From Cellulosimicrobium sp. CUA-896 (GTDB taxonomy: Bacteria; Actinomycetota; Actinomycetes; Actinomycetales; Cellulomonadaceae), in assembly GCF_001942335.1 (NCBI RefSeq), contig NZ_MKKH01000023.1:1-46226 (forward strand): 46,226 nt of DNA. The letters are read 5' to 3'. Below, one piece after another: positions 35,405-45,280 of this stretch; within the stretch, counting starts at the first letter, position 1, and every line of letters begins with the position of its first letter. Both the position numbers and the translations under genes were made by a program. The notes under the pieces are model-generated. The model saw nothing but the letters and a program-made list of their open reading frames with translations, searched no databases and had not been told where the DNA came from.

Positions 35405-36102
35405 TCACCCGCCGCGTCGGTCCATCCAGCGCGCCCGCGCCCACGCGCCGCCCGCACCCGCGAGCGCCGACACGCCCAGCACGACGGCGACGAGCGGCGC
35501 GAGCGGGGTCGGGGACCCCGCGGGCACGGTCGGCGCCCCGGTCGGTGCGGTCGGGGCGGTCGGTGCGGCGAGCGTGGCCGCCGTGGCGACGAAGGACGGC
35601 GCCGGGTGGGCACCGGACGGGTCGGTGTCGGTCCACGCGTGCGCCGCGCCCGACGGGCAGGACTGCTCCGCCGGGAGCACGAACGACTGGCCCACCTCGC
35701 CCGTGACCCGGACGTCGACCGTGAAGGCGGCACGCTCGCCGTCGGGCACGGGCTCGCCCTCCCAGCGCACGGCGTCGTCGGAGACCTCCGACGTCCACCC
35801 GTCGGGCTGCCCGGCGGCGAGCACCTCGACGCGTCCGGCATCGTGACGGCCAGCGCGTCGGTCGGCTCGCCGTCGCACCCGTGGTCGAACGTCAGCGTGA
35901 GGGTCGCCGTCCCGTCGCCGCGGGGCTCGACCGTCTCCACGATCACGTGCGCCGCCGCGGGGGTCGCCGCGAGGACGACACCCGTGACGGCGAGCCCGGT
36001 GGCCCCCAGCACCAGCCGGGCCCGGGCACCGAGCGGGGCGTGCGCCCGCCGAGCCGGTCGGGACCCGTGCGCGCCGCTCCTGCTGCGGGTCGTGCGACTC
36101 AT
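35405..36102 (-). CDS. YcnI-like (DUF1775) copper-associated membrane-anchored protein
   Basis: An exported protein of about 232 residues. The signal region has LVLGATGLAVTGVVLAATPA followed by AAHVIVETVEP, placing a His at the mature N-terminus as YcnI-type copper binders do. The core has LTLTFDHGCDGEPTDALAVT near residue 65 and ends with a Pro/Thr/Ala linker and one membrane helix with an ARARW tail. The frame changes near 35840, and the 698-bp span is not divisible by three. The start overlaps the CopC-CopD stop (ATGA). It is the second YcnI-like protein here and lacks the long conserved middle seen in the first. Confidence 0.83.
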
Positions 36103-37856
36103 GACGCCACCTCCACGGGGATCTCGACGATCGGGTTGTCGTACTTGGACGTGCGGACGCTCACGGAGACCGTCCAGGCCCCGGGCATCGGCAGGTCGAG
36201 CGTCGCCTCGTACGTCCCCGGTCCGGTCCGGGTCACCGGCCGGGTGAACGGTCCGAGCGCGGGCTCGGCGAGCCTCGTGGACAGCTCCGGGGCGTCGACC
36301 GGCTCGAGCGGCTCGCCGTCGGCGTCGAGCAGGACGAGCTCGAGCGCGTTGACCCCCACGGCGCCCGGCGTGACGCGGGCCCGGAGAGTGCCCTCGCCGA
36401 GCGGCCGGGTGACGTCCACGCCCACGGGCGTCGCCACGTCCGAGCCGGGCGGTGACCCGGCCTGCTCCGCGGCGTCCACGGGGCTGCGCGAGACGAGCAG
36501 CCCCGTCACCGCGAGGACGACGACGAGGAGTCCCGCCTCGGCCGCCACGGTCCGGCCGAGGCGACGGGAGACCTCGGCGTCGGCGCCCATCCCGACGACG
36601 CTCGTCGTCCGGCGGGCGGCCCGCGCCGCGAAGGACGGGACCAGCCGGTAGCGGTTCCACGCCGCGAGGGCGACGATCACCAGCGCGACGCCGACCTTGA
36701 CGAGCAGCGTCTGGCCGTACGCCGTCGTGACGAGGGCGTCCACGGTGCCGAGAATCCGCCACCCGAGGACCACTCCGGTGACGGCGAGCGCGAGCACGAC
36801 CCACGCCCCGAGCGCCGAGAAGCGCGTGACGGTCACCGCGGCACGCCGCGGGTCGACCTGCGCCGACGGGGCGAGGACGAGCACCAGCCCGACGACGCCG
36901 CCGAACCACACGGCCCCCGCGACCACGTGGAGGACGTCCGCCGCGACGACGAGCGGCGCGGGGCCGAAGGTGCGGGTGTGACCGACGAGCACGAGCGCGG
37001 AGAGCGCGAGCCCCGACGCGCCCAGCGCCACCCCCGCCGGCCACAGCGCCCGGCTCTCGCGCGCGGCCCGCGGCGCGAGGAGCGTCGCGCCGAGAAGCCC
37101 GGCGACCCCGAGCGCCGCCGCGACGCCGGTGTCCGACGTCAGTCCCTCCGTCCACGTCGATCCCTCGAGCAGGGCGTCAAGGCTGCGGCCGGCCTGCCAC
37201 GCGGCCGTGAGCGGCACCCCGAGCGCGAGGCCGACCCCCGCGACCGCGAGCCCGAGCCTCCGGGCACGGTGCAGCCGGGAACGCAGCCGCGGCATCCCGC
37301 CGGGCGGCGCGGGCAGCACGAGGAGCTCGAGCACGACGAGGCCGGCGACGAGGAACGTGCCGAGGTAGACCGCGGTCTGGTCGACGGCGCGCGCGACCTC
37401 CACCCCGGCCGACGGCTCGGCCGCCGCCCCGGCGGCACCCGCCCCGACCGGCCCGCTCGGCGCGCCGACCGAGAAGGAGAAGGCACCGGCGACCGGGTGG
37501 CTGTCGAGCGAGACGACGCGCCAGCTCACGACGTAGGTGCCGTCCGCCAGCGGCTCGGCGGGCGTGACGACGAGCGCGGCGTCGCGGGCGGCGACGTCGA
37601 CGGCGACCTCCGCGCCGTCGGCCGAGAGCAGCGTCGTGCCGGACTCGACGGCCCGCACGGGCTCGTTGAACGTGATGGTCAGGTCGTCGGGCGGCGCGTC
37701 GAGCACGGTGCCGTCCTCCGGGTCGGTCCCCAGGAGGACGGCGTGCGCCGCGGCCGGCCCGCCCGCGAGGACCGCGAGGAGGAGCGCGGCCGCGGCGACG
37801 ACGACGGCCAGCGCCGGCGCCCGGTGCGGGACCGGGCGCCGGGCCGTTCTCGTCAT
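36099..37856 (-). CDS. CopC-CopD fusion copper transport protein (YcnJ-like)
   Basis: A 585-residue protein. A signal peptide precedes a CopC domain (AAAHAVLLGTDPEDGTVLDA near residue 35, WRVVSLDSHPVAGAFSFSVG near 110) with a His near the mature N-terminus for Cu(II). A CopD-type domain of about eight helices follows, with VVAADVLHVVAGAVWFGGVV near residue 305, then a soluble C-terminal domain with PFTRPVTRTGPGTYEATLDL. YcnJ-like proteins take up copper. The gene lies between two YcnI-type genes with an 8-base gap on one side and ATGA on the other. No frame break is seen. Confidence 0.9.
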   Translation of the reverse strand: MTRTARRPVPHRAPALAVVVAAAALLLAVLAGGPAAAHAVLLGTDPEDGTVLDAPPDDLTITFNEPVRAVESGTTLLSADGAEVAVDVAARDAALVVTPAEPLADGTYVVSWRVVSLDSHPVAGAFSFSVGAPSGPVGAGAAGAAAEPSAGVEVARAVDQTAVYLGTFLVAGLVVLELLVLPAPPGGMPRLRSRLHRARRLGLAVAGVGLALGVPLTAAWQAGRSLDALLEGSTWTEGLTSDTGVAAALGVAGLLGATLLAPRAARESRALWPAGVALGASGLALSALVLVGHTRTFGPAPLVVAADVLHVVAGAVWFGGVVGLVLVLAPSAQVDPRRAAVTVTRFSALGAWVVLALAVTGVVLGWRILGTVDALVTTAYGQTLLVKVGVALVIVALAAWNRYRLVPSFAARAARRTTSVVGMGADAEVSRRLGRTVAAEAGLLVVVLAVTGLLVSRSPVDAAEQAGSPPGSDVATPVGVDVTRPLGEGTLRARVTPGAVGVNALELVLLDADGEPLEPVDAPELSTRLAEPALGPFTRPVTRTGPGTYEATLDLPMPGAWTVSVSVRTSKYDNPIVEIPVEVAS

Positions 37857-37863
37857 CGGACCG

Positions 37864-38606
37864 TCAGCCCTGGGCGCGGCGCGAGCGCGCGAACGCGATC
37901 GCCCCGAGCGCGAGGCCGGCGGCGCCCAGAGCGAGGGCGATCCACGAGACGACGGGCGTGGCCGCGTCGTCCGAGGCCGCGTCCGCCGACGCGTCGTCCT
38001 GCGTCGCGCTCTCCGCGGCGACCTCTTCCGCCTCCGCGTCCTCCGTCTCCGACGCCGCAGCATCGGTAGAGGTGTCGGACGAGGTGAGGACGAACGACGC
38101 GCCGGTGACTCGAGGTCGTCGCTGGTCTGGCCCTCCGCGGGGATCTCGACCCACGCGGTCTCCCCCTCCTCGCAGGTCTGGACCGTCGGGAAGTCGAGCG
38201 TCTCGCCCGCGGCGTCGGGCAGCTTGAGGGACAGCTCGAAGGAGTCGCGGTAGCCGTTCGGGACCGGGGTCTTCGCCGTGTACACGACCTCGGCGACCCG
38301 CTCCGTGTACTCGCCGCCGTGCCCGTCGTCGACGGGCGTCTCGAGGTCCTGCATGACCTTCTCGACGTCCCAGCCGGGGTGGACGGCGGGCGCGACGGAG
38401 ATGACCTGCTCGGGCATCTGGATCGCGATCTCGGTGGTCGCCGACTCGCCGCACCCGTGCCCGAACGCGAACGTCAGGACGGTGTAGGAGTCGGCCGTCG
38501 TGACGCTCGGGGTGACGGTGACGTGGGCGGACGCCACGGTCGCGCCGGTGGCGACGAGACCGGTGGCGAGGGCGGCGACAGCGGTGGCGCGCAGGGACTT
38601 TCGCAT
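37864..38606 (-). CDS. YcnI family (DUF1775) copper-binding protein
   Basis: An exported protein of about 247 residues. The signal peptide ends TVASAHVTVTPSVTTADS, so the mature protein begins with or near His. YTVLTFAFGHGCGESATTEI near residue 45 and PNGYRDSFELSLKLPDAAGE near 120 are family hallmarks. An acidic Ala/Glu/Asp-rich linker and one membrane helix (SWIALALGAAGLALGAIAFA) form the C-terminus. The frame changes near 38108, and 743 bp is not divisible by three. GAAAGGCA precedes the ATG. YcnI proteins act as extracellular copper chaperones next to YcnJ. Confidence 0.88.
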
Positions 38607-38712
38607 GGGAGTGCCTTTCAGGGAGGTGGGGATGGTTCGGTTCGGGACGAAGGAGTCGGTCGGGGACGGGTCGGTCGATCGCGAGGGCGGGGAGCGCCCC
38701 GGCTCGCCCCGC

Positions 38713-39954
38713 CTACGCGGGCGCACCGAGGAGCCCCTGTCCGAGGTACTCGCCGTCCCGCGCACCCGGCGGGACGGCGAAGACGGCGGACCCGACCGGC
38801 GTCGTCCACTCGTTGAGCAGGTCGAGCTCGTCGAGCCGCCGCTGGATCGGGACGAACTGGCGATCGACGTCGGCCTGGAACGTGACGAACAGGAGGCCCG
38901 AGTCGGAGAGCGCGCCGGCCGGCGGCGGGTCGTCGTAGTTGTACGCGCGGCGGAGGAACCGCTGCTCGGGGTCGTCGGTGCGCGAGCGCCGGATGTGCGC
39001 GAACGACCCGATGACCTCGAACCCGTTCGGGCCCTTCGCGTCGAGGTCGGGCTCGTCGTGCTCGCGGGTCCCGGTGAGCGGGGCGCCCGTGTCCAGGCGC
39101 CGGCCCACGGCCTCCTCGCGGCCCGAGCGGTCCAGCTCGTCCCACGTGTCGAGGTCGATCGCGATGCGCCGCACGACCATCGACGTGCCGCCCGCGAGCC
39201 AGCCGCGCGACGTGTCCGCGTGCCACACGAGGTCGGGGTCGACCGCCGGGTCGAGGTTGCGGGTGCCGTCGACCTGCCCCATGAGGTTGCGCATCGTCGT
39301 GCCGGGACGCTCGGTGCCGGGCGACCGGCGGAACCCGCGCTGCACCCAGCGCACCGTGGTGAACGTCCGTGCTTCCTTCACGAGCAGGCGCACCGCGTGC
39401 GCGACGGTCACCTCGTCGTCGGCGCAGACCTGCAGGAGGAGGTCGCCGTCGTTCCAGCGGTCCTCGAGCCGGTCGACGCCGAAGGGGGGCAGCGGGCGCA
39501 GCCACGTCGGACGCCGGTCCTCCAGACCCGCTGCGGTGAACACCGCGGGCCCGTAGCCGAGCGTCACGGTCAGCCGGGCGGGCACGGCCGCGAGCTCGGG
39601 CTCGGTGTCCGTCAGCCCCGGGCGCCCGGCCATGAGCCGCTGGACGTCGTCCGTCCAGATGCCCATGAGCCGCACGAGCGCCTCGCGGTCCACCCCGTCG
39701 ACGAGGTCGAGCGCGACGAACGCCGCGAACGACTGCGGGACGGTGTCGACCCCTGGTTGCCGCACCCCGCGGAACGCGACCGTCGCCCGGCCCGCGGCGT
39801 CGGGCGGCTCGGGTACCGGGCGCGGCTCGGCGGCCGCGGCGTCCCACGCCGAACGCCCGCCGACGGCCAGGGCGGCGCCGCCGAGCGCGGCGGCACCACC
39901 CTGGAGGAACGCGCGGCGCGAGGCCCCGCGCGAGGCCTTCTCCGTTCCCCTCAC
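38713..39954 (-). CDS. efeB: Dyp-type peroxidase, EfeB-like (Tat-exported)
   Basis: An intact 413-residue heme peroxidase with a Tat signal (ASRRAFLQGGAAALGGAALA). The Dyp motif GXXDG is present as LMGQVDGTRN near residue 237, and the proximal heme region includes GGTSMVVRRIAIDLDTWD near 262 and SFAHIRRSRTDDPEQRFLRR near 325. EfeB proteins work with EfeU/EfeO in iron uptake, but neither is nearby. It overlaps the PCuAC gene (GTGA) inside a copper operon, so a link to heme-copper oxidase supply is possible. That link is inference. Confidence 0.92.
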   Translation of the reverse strand: MRGTEKASRGASRRAFLQGGAAALGGAALAVGGRSAWDAAAAEPRPVPEPPDAAGRATVAFRGVRQPGVDTVPQSFAAFVALDLVDGVDREALVRLMGIWTDDVQRLMAGRPGLTDTEPELAAVPARLTVTLGYGPAVFTAAGLEDRRPTWLRPLPPFGVDRLEDRWNDGDLLLQVCADDEVTVAHAVRLLVKEARTFTTVRWVQRGFRRSPGTERPGTTMRNLMGQVDGTRNLDPAVDPDLVWHADTSRGWLAGGTSMVVRRIAIDLDTWDELDRSGREEAVGRRLDTGAPLTGTREHDEPDLDAKGPNGFEVIGSFAHIRRSRTDDPEQRFLRRAYNYDDPPPAGALSDSGLLFVTFQADVDRQFVPIQRRLDELDLLNEWTTPVGSAVFAVPPGARDGEYLGQGLLGAPA

Positions 39955-40604
39955 GAGTCCGCGTGCTCGCCGTCGTCCTGGCCGGAGTCCCCGGAGCCGT
40001 GACCGGCGCCGTCGTCCGCGTCCTCCATGCCCTCCATGCCCTCCATGTCACCGCCGTCGCCGTGGTACTCCTCGTTGGCGCCGGAGAACGAGCGCGCCGG
40101 GGCGGTGAACTCGAACGTCGAGCCGTCCTCGGCCGTGAGGGTCACGGCGACCTCGTCACCCGGCTGCACCGGCGTCGTGAGGTCCATGAACATGAGGTGG
40201 TCACCGCCGGGCGACAGCTCGTGCGAGCCGCCCGCCTCGAGGACGAACCCGCCCGCCTTCTGCTGCATGACCATCGCGCCGTCGTCGCCGGTCGCCATCT
40301 CGTGGAGCTCCATGGACGACGTCACCTCGCTCGTCGCGGAGACGATGCGGACGTCGGTGTCGGAGCCGTTCTCGAGCGTGCCGAACGCGGCGGTCATGCC
40401 CGCGTCGGCGGCCTTGACCCACGGGTCGGCGATGGTGAGCGCCGCGGCCTCGGTCGTCTCGGGCGCCGCCGCGGCGGTGTCGCCGCCGGCGTCGGCGGTG
40501 CCCGTCGAGCACGCGCCGAGCGCGGCGGCGAGGGAGAGGGCGCCGACGCCGGCCAGGAGGCGGGCGCGCGGCGAGGTGCGGATCGGGGTGGGGATCGTGG
40601 TCAT
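39951..40604 (-). CDS. PCuAC domain copper chaperone lipoprotein
   Basis: A 217-residue lipoprotein with lipobox AAALGAC. The copper motif of Met and His is spread through SSMELHEMATGDDGAMVMQQ near residue 95 and SPGGDHLMFMDLTTPV near 130. PCuAC proteins deliver Cu(I) to the CuA site of cytochrome c oxidase. An unusual C-terminal tail rich in Met, His, Asp and Gly (DMEGMEGMEDADDGAGHG) may add copper sites. GAAGGA seven bases ahead supports ATG 40604. Confidence 0.92.
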   Translation of the reverse strand: MTTIPTPIRTSPRARLLAGVGALSLAAALGACSTGTADAGGDTAAAAPETTEAAALTIADPWVKAADAGMTAAFGTLENGSDTDVRIVSATSEVTSSMELHEMATGDDGAMVMQQKAGGFVLEAGGSHELSPGGDHLMFMDLTTPVQPGDEVAVTLTAEDGSTFEFTAPARSFSGANEEYHGDGGDMEGMEGMEDADDGAGHGSGDSGQDDGEHADS

Positions 40605-40654
40605 CGTGGTGTCCTTCGGGTTCGTCACGTAGGGGGAGGCGCGGTGCGGGGCGC

Positions 40655-42145
40655 TCATGCGGCGGCCTCGGCCGCGCGGCGTGCGCGTGCGGCCAGCAGC
40701 AGGTCGACGAGCAGGAAGACCGCGAGCGGGATGCCGAACAGCGGGAGGAACCAGCCGACGACGGCCGCGAGCGCCAGGACGGTGAGCGAGAGCCACAGCG
40801 GGGCGCGGCGCAGCGCTCCGCGCGGGACCGCCGGGCCGGGGAGCCGGGTCGCGGACCGCGTGGGTCGTCGCTGCCACCACATCCGGTAACCGAGGACGAT
40901 CAGCGTGATGAGACCGATCGCTACGACCGCGAGGGCGAGCTGGTTCCAGATCCCGAACAGCAGGCCCATGTGCGCGTCGATGCCCCAGCGCGTGAGCTTC
41001 GCCGCCGCGGGCTGGTCGGCGAAGTCGATCCGGTCCACGACCGCGCCGGTGGCGCCGTCGACGGCGATCGCGTCCTGCTGCGACGGCCAGGAGCGCTTGT
41101 GCTCCTTGACGACCCACGCCTGCCCGTCCTCGGCCGGGGGCGTGATCTGCAGGGGGTTCTCGCGCAGCCCCTCGGCGCGGGCGACCGCCAGCACGCCGTT
41201 GATCCCGACGCCGGCGGTGAGGACGTCGTCGGACGACGGGCCCGCCCCGCCCCCGTGGCCGGCGTGCTCGCCGGACGCGGCGGGTGCCGACGCGCCCGGC
41301 AGGGCGGTGTCGACCGTGGGCGTGCCCCAGGACAGGGCGCTGCGCAGCTCGCCGATGTTCGCCCCGGCGTTCGCCGACCAGGTGAGGCCGGTCGCGGAGA
41401 GGCCGAGCAGCCCGAGCACGATCACCGTGCCGACGGCGCCGTGCCAGGACAGCACCCGCTTGCGGACGCTCTTCGCGCGCACCTCGGGCACGACGAGGCG
41501 CCGGGCCTTGCGCGTGCGGGCGACGCGGGCGATCCACATCGCGAGACCGCCGAGCGCGACGACCCACAGCCACGACGCGGCCAGCTCGGAGTACCAGCGC
41601 CCGGCCTCGCCCAGGTGGAGGTTGCGATGCAGGTCGTCGACCCACGCCCGCACGGGCAGCCAGCTCCCGTACGTCGCGAGGTCGCCACGCACCTCGAGCG
41701 TGTAGGGGTCGACGAACACGGTGCGCGTGTATCCCTCGGGAACGTCGTCGGCCGCGAGGACGACCCGGGTCGTGCCGTCCTCGGACGACGGGGGCACGAC
41801 CTGCGTCACCGTGCCCTCGGGGTGCGCGTCGCGGGCGGCGGCGAGCTGCTCGTCGAGCGCGTGGGTCGAGGTGCCGACCTCGTCGACGAACAGCTCGTGG
41901 CGGTGCACGATCGGCTCGAGGGTCGGGGTCGCGGTGTACATCAGGCCGGTCACGGCGGCGACCAGCAGGAACGGGCCGACGAGGATGCCGGCGTAGAAGT
42001 GCAGCCGGTGCAGCAGCGGGCGCACGGACTCCCACAGTCCCGGCCGGGAGGGCGGGGGCAGGTCGGTGCCGCTCGGTGCCGCGTCGGGCTCGGTGGGCGG
42101 ACGGACGGGGATGTTCTCGCTGGTGCGAGGGGTCACGGAAGTCAT
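40655..42145 (-). CDS. PepSY domain-containing membrane protein
   Basis: A 496-residue membrane protein of the PepSY-associated TM type. Four or more helices are visible: LHFYAGILVGPFLLVAAVTG near residue 60, ASWLWVVALGGLAMWIARVA near 190, GTVIVLGLLGLSATGLTWSA near 235, and IWNQLALAVVAIGLITLIVL near 400. Extracytoplasmic PepSY segments and a His/Gly stretch (GEHAGHGGGAG) lie between. Related proteins reduce or move metals (iron/copper reductases). ATG 42145 is chosen for its GAAGGA ribosome site. It belongs to the same direction run as PCuAC and EfeB. Confidence 0.88.
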   Translation of the reverse strand: MTSVTPRTSENIPVRPPTEPDAAPSGTDLPPPSRPGLWESVRPLLHRLHFYAGILVGPFLLVAAVTGLMYTATPTLEPIVHRHELFVDEVGTSTHALDEQLAAARDAHPEGTVTQVVPPSSEDGTTRVVLAADDVPEGYTRTVFVDPYTLEVRGDLATYGSWLPVRAWVDDLHRNLHLGEAGRWYSELAASWLWVVALGGLAMWIARVARTRKARRLVVPEVRAKSVRKRVLSWHGAVGTVIVLGLLGLSATGLTWSANAGANIGELRSALSWGTPTVDTALPGASAPAASGEHAGHGGGAGPSSDDVLTAGVGINGVLAVARAEGLRENPLQITPPAEDGQAWVVKEHKRSWPSQQDAIAVDGATGAVVDRIDFADQPAAAKLTRWGIDAHMGLLFGIWNQLALAVVAIGLITLIVLGYRMWWQRRPTRSATRLPGPAVPRGALRRAPLWLSLTVLALAAVVGWFLPLFGIPLAVFLLVDLLLAARARRAAEAAA

Positions 42146-42200
42146 CGGGGGTGTCCTTCGAGGCAGCACACGGCGTCGCGGGGACGCGGACGACGCGTTC

Positions 42201-42224
42201 GACGGGCACGTCGACGTGCCCGTC
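42201..42224. terminator. Perfect 24-bp palindrome downstream of the small membrane protein gene
   Basis: The sequence GACGGGCACGTC is followed directly by its inverse, giving a loopless palindrome in the gap before the PepSY gene. It can be a terminator hairpin or an operator. Confidence 0.5.
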
Positions 42225-42304
42225 ACTCGGCGAGCCGCGTGCACGGGAAGAGGGCAGCGTCCGGCCCCGCCCGCGCGCCGCGCCCTGGTGGCGCGGTGGT
42301 GTCG

Positions 42305-43016
42305 CTAGGCGAAGGCCGGCGAGGACACCGGAGGACCGCGTCGCGAGACGACGGTGCGGGCAGCGCGCGCCAGCGGGGGAAGGATCCGCGGCGCGCACGG
42401 CACGTCGGCGCGCCGCGGGGTCGGGACGGGCAGCTCAGCCCCGAGCAGGACGGGCAGCAGGCCGGTCCACAGCGCGAGCGCGAGGGTGGCGGCGCGCTCG
42501 CTCGCCGCGAGGGCGGCGGCCGTGACGACGACGGCGGCGGCGTGGGCGGCGAGCATGGCGGGACCGACGGCGTGCGCGGCGTGCGCGTGCTCGGCGGCCA
42601 CGGTCGCGAGCGCCCCGCCGTCAGCCGCCGGGACGGCGTGGGCAGCGTGGCCACCCCACCCAGGGGCGGACGCGTGCCCCGGCGAGCCGAGCGGCAGCGC
42701 GGCGGCGCGCCGGGCGCGTCCGGCGGCACGGCGAGGAGCGCGATCCCGTGGTGCAGGACGACCTGCACCAGGGCGAGGAACGGCACCTGGACCAGGACGC
42801 GCGAGCGCACGCGCGCGACGAGGGTGGCGAGCGCGACGGTGAGGGCGGCGAGCGCGGCGAGGCCCGCTCCGTCGGGCAGGGCGCCGCCCGCCGAGGCGTG
42901 CGCGCCCGCGGCGACGGTGAGCGACGTCGTCGCGAGCACGACGCCACGCACGCGCGGGCGACGTGCTGCGGCAGGCCGCGTCCCGCCGTGTCGTCGTGCT
43001 GCCGGTGCGCGCTCAT
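42305..43016 (-). CDS. Hypothetical membrane protein, copper-cluster associated
   Basis: A protein of about 237 residues, not firmly recognised. It starts MSAHRQHDDTAGRG and has helices in RGVVLATTSLTVAAGAHASA, LAALAALTVALATLVARVRS and AMLAAHAAAVVVTAAALAAS, with many His (EHAHAAHAV near residue 140). The layout resembles small His-containing membrane proteins of copper loci. Frame changes lie near 42935, 42710 and 42630, and 712 bp is not divisible by three, so exact joins are uncertain. It is the first gene behind a good promoter and leads the PepSY/PCuAC/EfeB run. Confidence 0.6.
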
Positions 43017-43140
43017 GCCCGGCGCGCCTCCGCGTCGGCGCCGCACCGCAGCCGCGGCGTCGTCCTCGTCGTGGTCGTCATCGACCTGCCTTCCCACCCT
43101 GCCGGGGCGCCACGTCGCACCCCTGGTCCGGTTCCCGGCG

Positions 43141-43169
43141 AACGTACCGGGACTTCTGGCACACGTCAA
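43141..43169 (-). promoter_or_regulatory. Promoter of the PepSY/PCuAC/EfeB/YcnI run
   Basis: On the minus strand TTGACG (43164-43169) and TACGTT (43141-43146) are separated by 17 bases, about 125 bases ahead of the first start codon. The AT-rich stretch beside it contrasts with the surrounding sequence. Confidence 0.55.
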
Positions 43170-43184
43170 TCAAAAGTTGCCCGT

Positions 43185-45280
43185 TCATCGCGATTGCTCG
43201 TCGCGCCGCGCGAGCTCCGCGAGCCGGGCGTTGTACGCCGCGAGCTCCGCCTCGCCGTCCCGGTCCGCCTGGCGGTCCCGACGGCGGGCGGTGCGCTCGT
43301 CGTCGCGCGTCCACTGGACGGCCACGATGATCGCCGCGACGACGACCGGGAGCTCGCCGGCCCCCCAGGCGACCGACCCGCCCACGGCCTGGTCGGCGAG
43401 CAGCGCCTCGGTGTCGGTGTACTGCATCGCCGTCCACCAGTCCGCGGCGAGCAGCTGCTGGTCGGCCATGACCGCGACGCCGAAGAACGCGTGGAACGCC
43501 ATGGTCACGAGCAGCACGAGGAGGCGGATCGGGTAGGCGACGCGCGCCGGGCCGGGGTCGACGCCGAGGATCACCCAGAAGAACAGGTAGCCGCTGAGCA
43601 GGAAGTGCACCTGCATGAGCAGGTGCCCGGGGTGCTCGAACAGCGCGTACTCGAACCAGCCCGTGTAGTAGAACGCGACGAGGCTGCCTGCGAAGATCAC
43701 GCCCGCCACGGGCGGGCGGGTCAGGAACCGCGAGTACCGCGAGTGCACGACGACGAGGATCCACTCGCGCGCCCCGCGGGAGTGGTCCCGGCGGGCCGGC
43801 AGGGCGCGCAGCGCGAGGCTGACGGGCGCGCCGAGCGCGAGGGCAGCGGCACGAACATCATGAGCGCCATGTGCTGGACCATGTGCGTCGAGAAGTGCAC
43901 CGACCCGTACACGCCGGCGCCGCCGCTCGTCGCCCACGCCAGCGCGACGCAGCCGAGCAGCCACATCACCGTGCGGCCCGCGGGCCACCGGTCGCCGCGG
44001 CGGCGCAGCCGCACGACGGCCGCGACGTACAGCCCCGCGAGGCACGCCGCGATCCCCAGGAAGAGCCAGTCGGGATGGAACGACGTGATCATCCGCGACA
44101 GCGACACCGGCTCCGGGTAGGGGAACCCGAGCAGCGAGTGGCGCACGTCGTACGTCACCGGGTCCTGCGGCACCGGCGGGGCGGACCGCGACAGCGCGAC
44201 GGACGCGCCGAACGTCGCCGCCATGACGACGACCTCGCCGACGGCCAGCCGCGCGAACGCCCGCCCGCCGCCGGGCCCGTCCAGCCGCGGGATCACCCGT
44301 CGTCGCTGCACCCAGCCGGCGACCCCGAGGAGCACGAGCGCCACGACCTTGCCCGTCAGCAGCAGGCCGTAGGACGTCGTGACGAGGTCGGCCGGCGACC
44401 CGAGACGCAGCGACGCGTTGACGACGCCGGAGAACGCCGCGCCGGCGAAGCACCAGGCGGCGACGACGGAGTAGCGCGCCACGACCGCGGGCAGCGCGGT
44501 GCGCACGCGCGGGCGCAGGAGGACGAGACCGGCGAGACCGCCCACCCACACCGTCACCGCGACGAGGTGCACGAGCAGGCTGTTCACGGCGTTGAGGTGC
44601 TCGTCGGAGCCGGCGGCGTGCCCCGACAGCGCGACGGGGAGCAGGGCCGCGAGCGCGAGCACCGCCGCCGCGCCGACCCGGCCCACGCGCCGCGCCCCGG
44701 CCGACGTCACGAGCGCCGCGGCGACGAGCAGCGCCGAGACGGACAGGAACTGGCCGAGCTCGATGCCGGTGGCGTAGTAGCGCACCTGCGCCCAGAAGCC
44801 GGGTTCGGTGGGTGCCATGCCGACGCTGTTGCCCGTGGTCAGCACGATGACGGCGACGGCGGCCGCGAGCCAGACGGCGGCCGCGCGCGTGGCCCAGCGG
44901 GTCGCCGTCCACTGCGCGTACGAGACCGCGCCGGGCAGGCGGCCCTGGCCGGGCAGGACCGCCGCGGCGAGGACGAGCAGGCCGAGGGTCAGGGCGGCGG
45001 CGCCGTCGTGCACGACGCGCGCCACCGGGAGCCCGAAGCGCACGACCGCGCCCGGGTCCATGAGCAGGCGCGGCGCGAGCTCGCCGGTGAGGGCGACCCC
45101 GGCGATCGCGACGACGACGGCGAGCGGGAGGCACGCGAGCAGCACGAGCTCGGCGGGGCGCAGCGACGGCAGTTGGAAGCCGTCCACCTGCACGTCGGGC
45201 CGCGCGTCGGGGGTCGTGCCGGGCGCGGGGTCAGAGGTGGCCCTGGGAGGCCCCGTGTCGGGGCGGGAGTCGGTGGTCAT
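43185..45280 (-). CDS. CopD-CtaG fusion membrane protein (copper transport / cytochrome c oxidase assembly)
   Basis: A protein of about 698 residues with some sixteen helices. The first half is CopD-like (LVHLVAVTVWVGGLAGLVLL near residue 235, LVTTSYGLLLTGKVVALVLL near 300). The second half is the caa3-type CtaG domain: SVHFSTHMVQHMALMMFVPL near residue 470, FEHPGHLLMQVHFLLSGYLF near 555, and AFHAFFGVAVMADQQLLAAD near 600, with its conserved metal-type His and Met residues. CtaG proteins support CuB insertion in oxidase. The frame changes near 43847, and 2096 bp is not divisible by three. The fusion implies that copper import and delivery are one unit. Confidence 0.88.

Noticed and set aside
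3073..43016. Interpreting the many broken genes as pseudogenes
   Set aside because: Both sides of each break keep conserved active-site motifs and gene coupling. Simultaneous decay of ribosomal, zinc, copper and catabolic genes is implausible.
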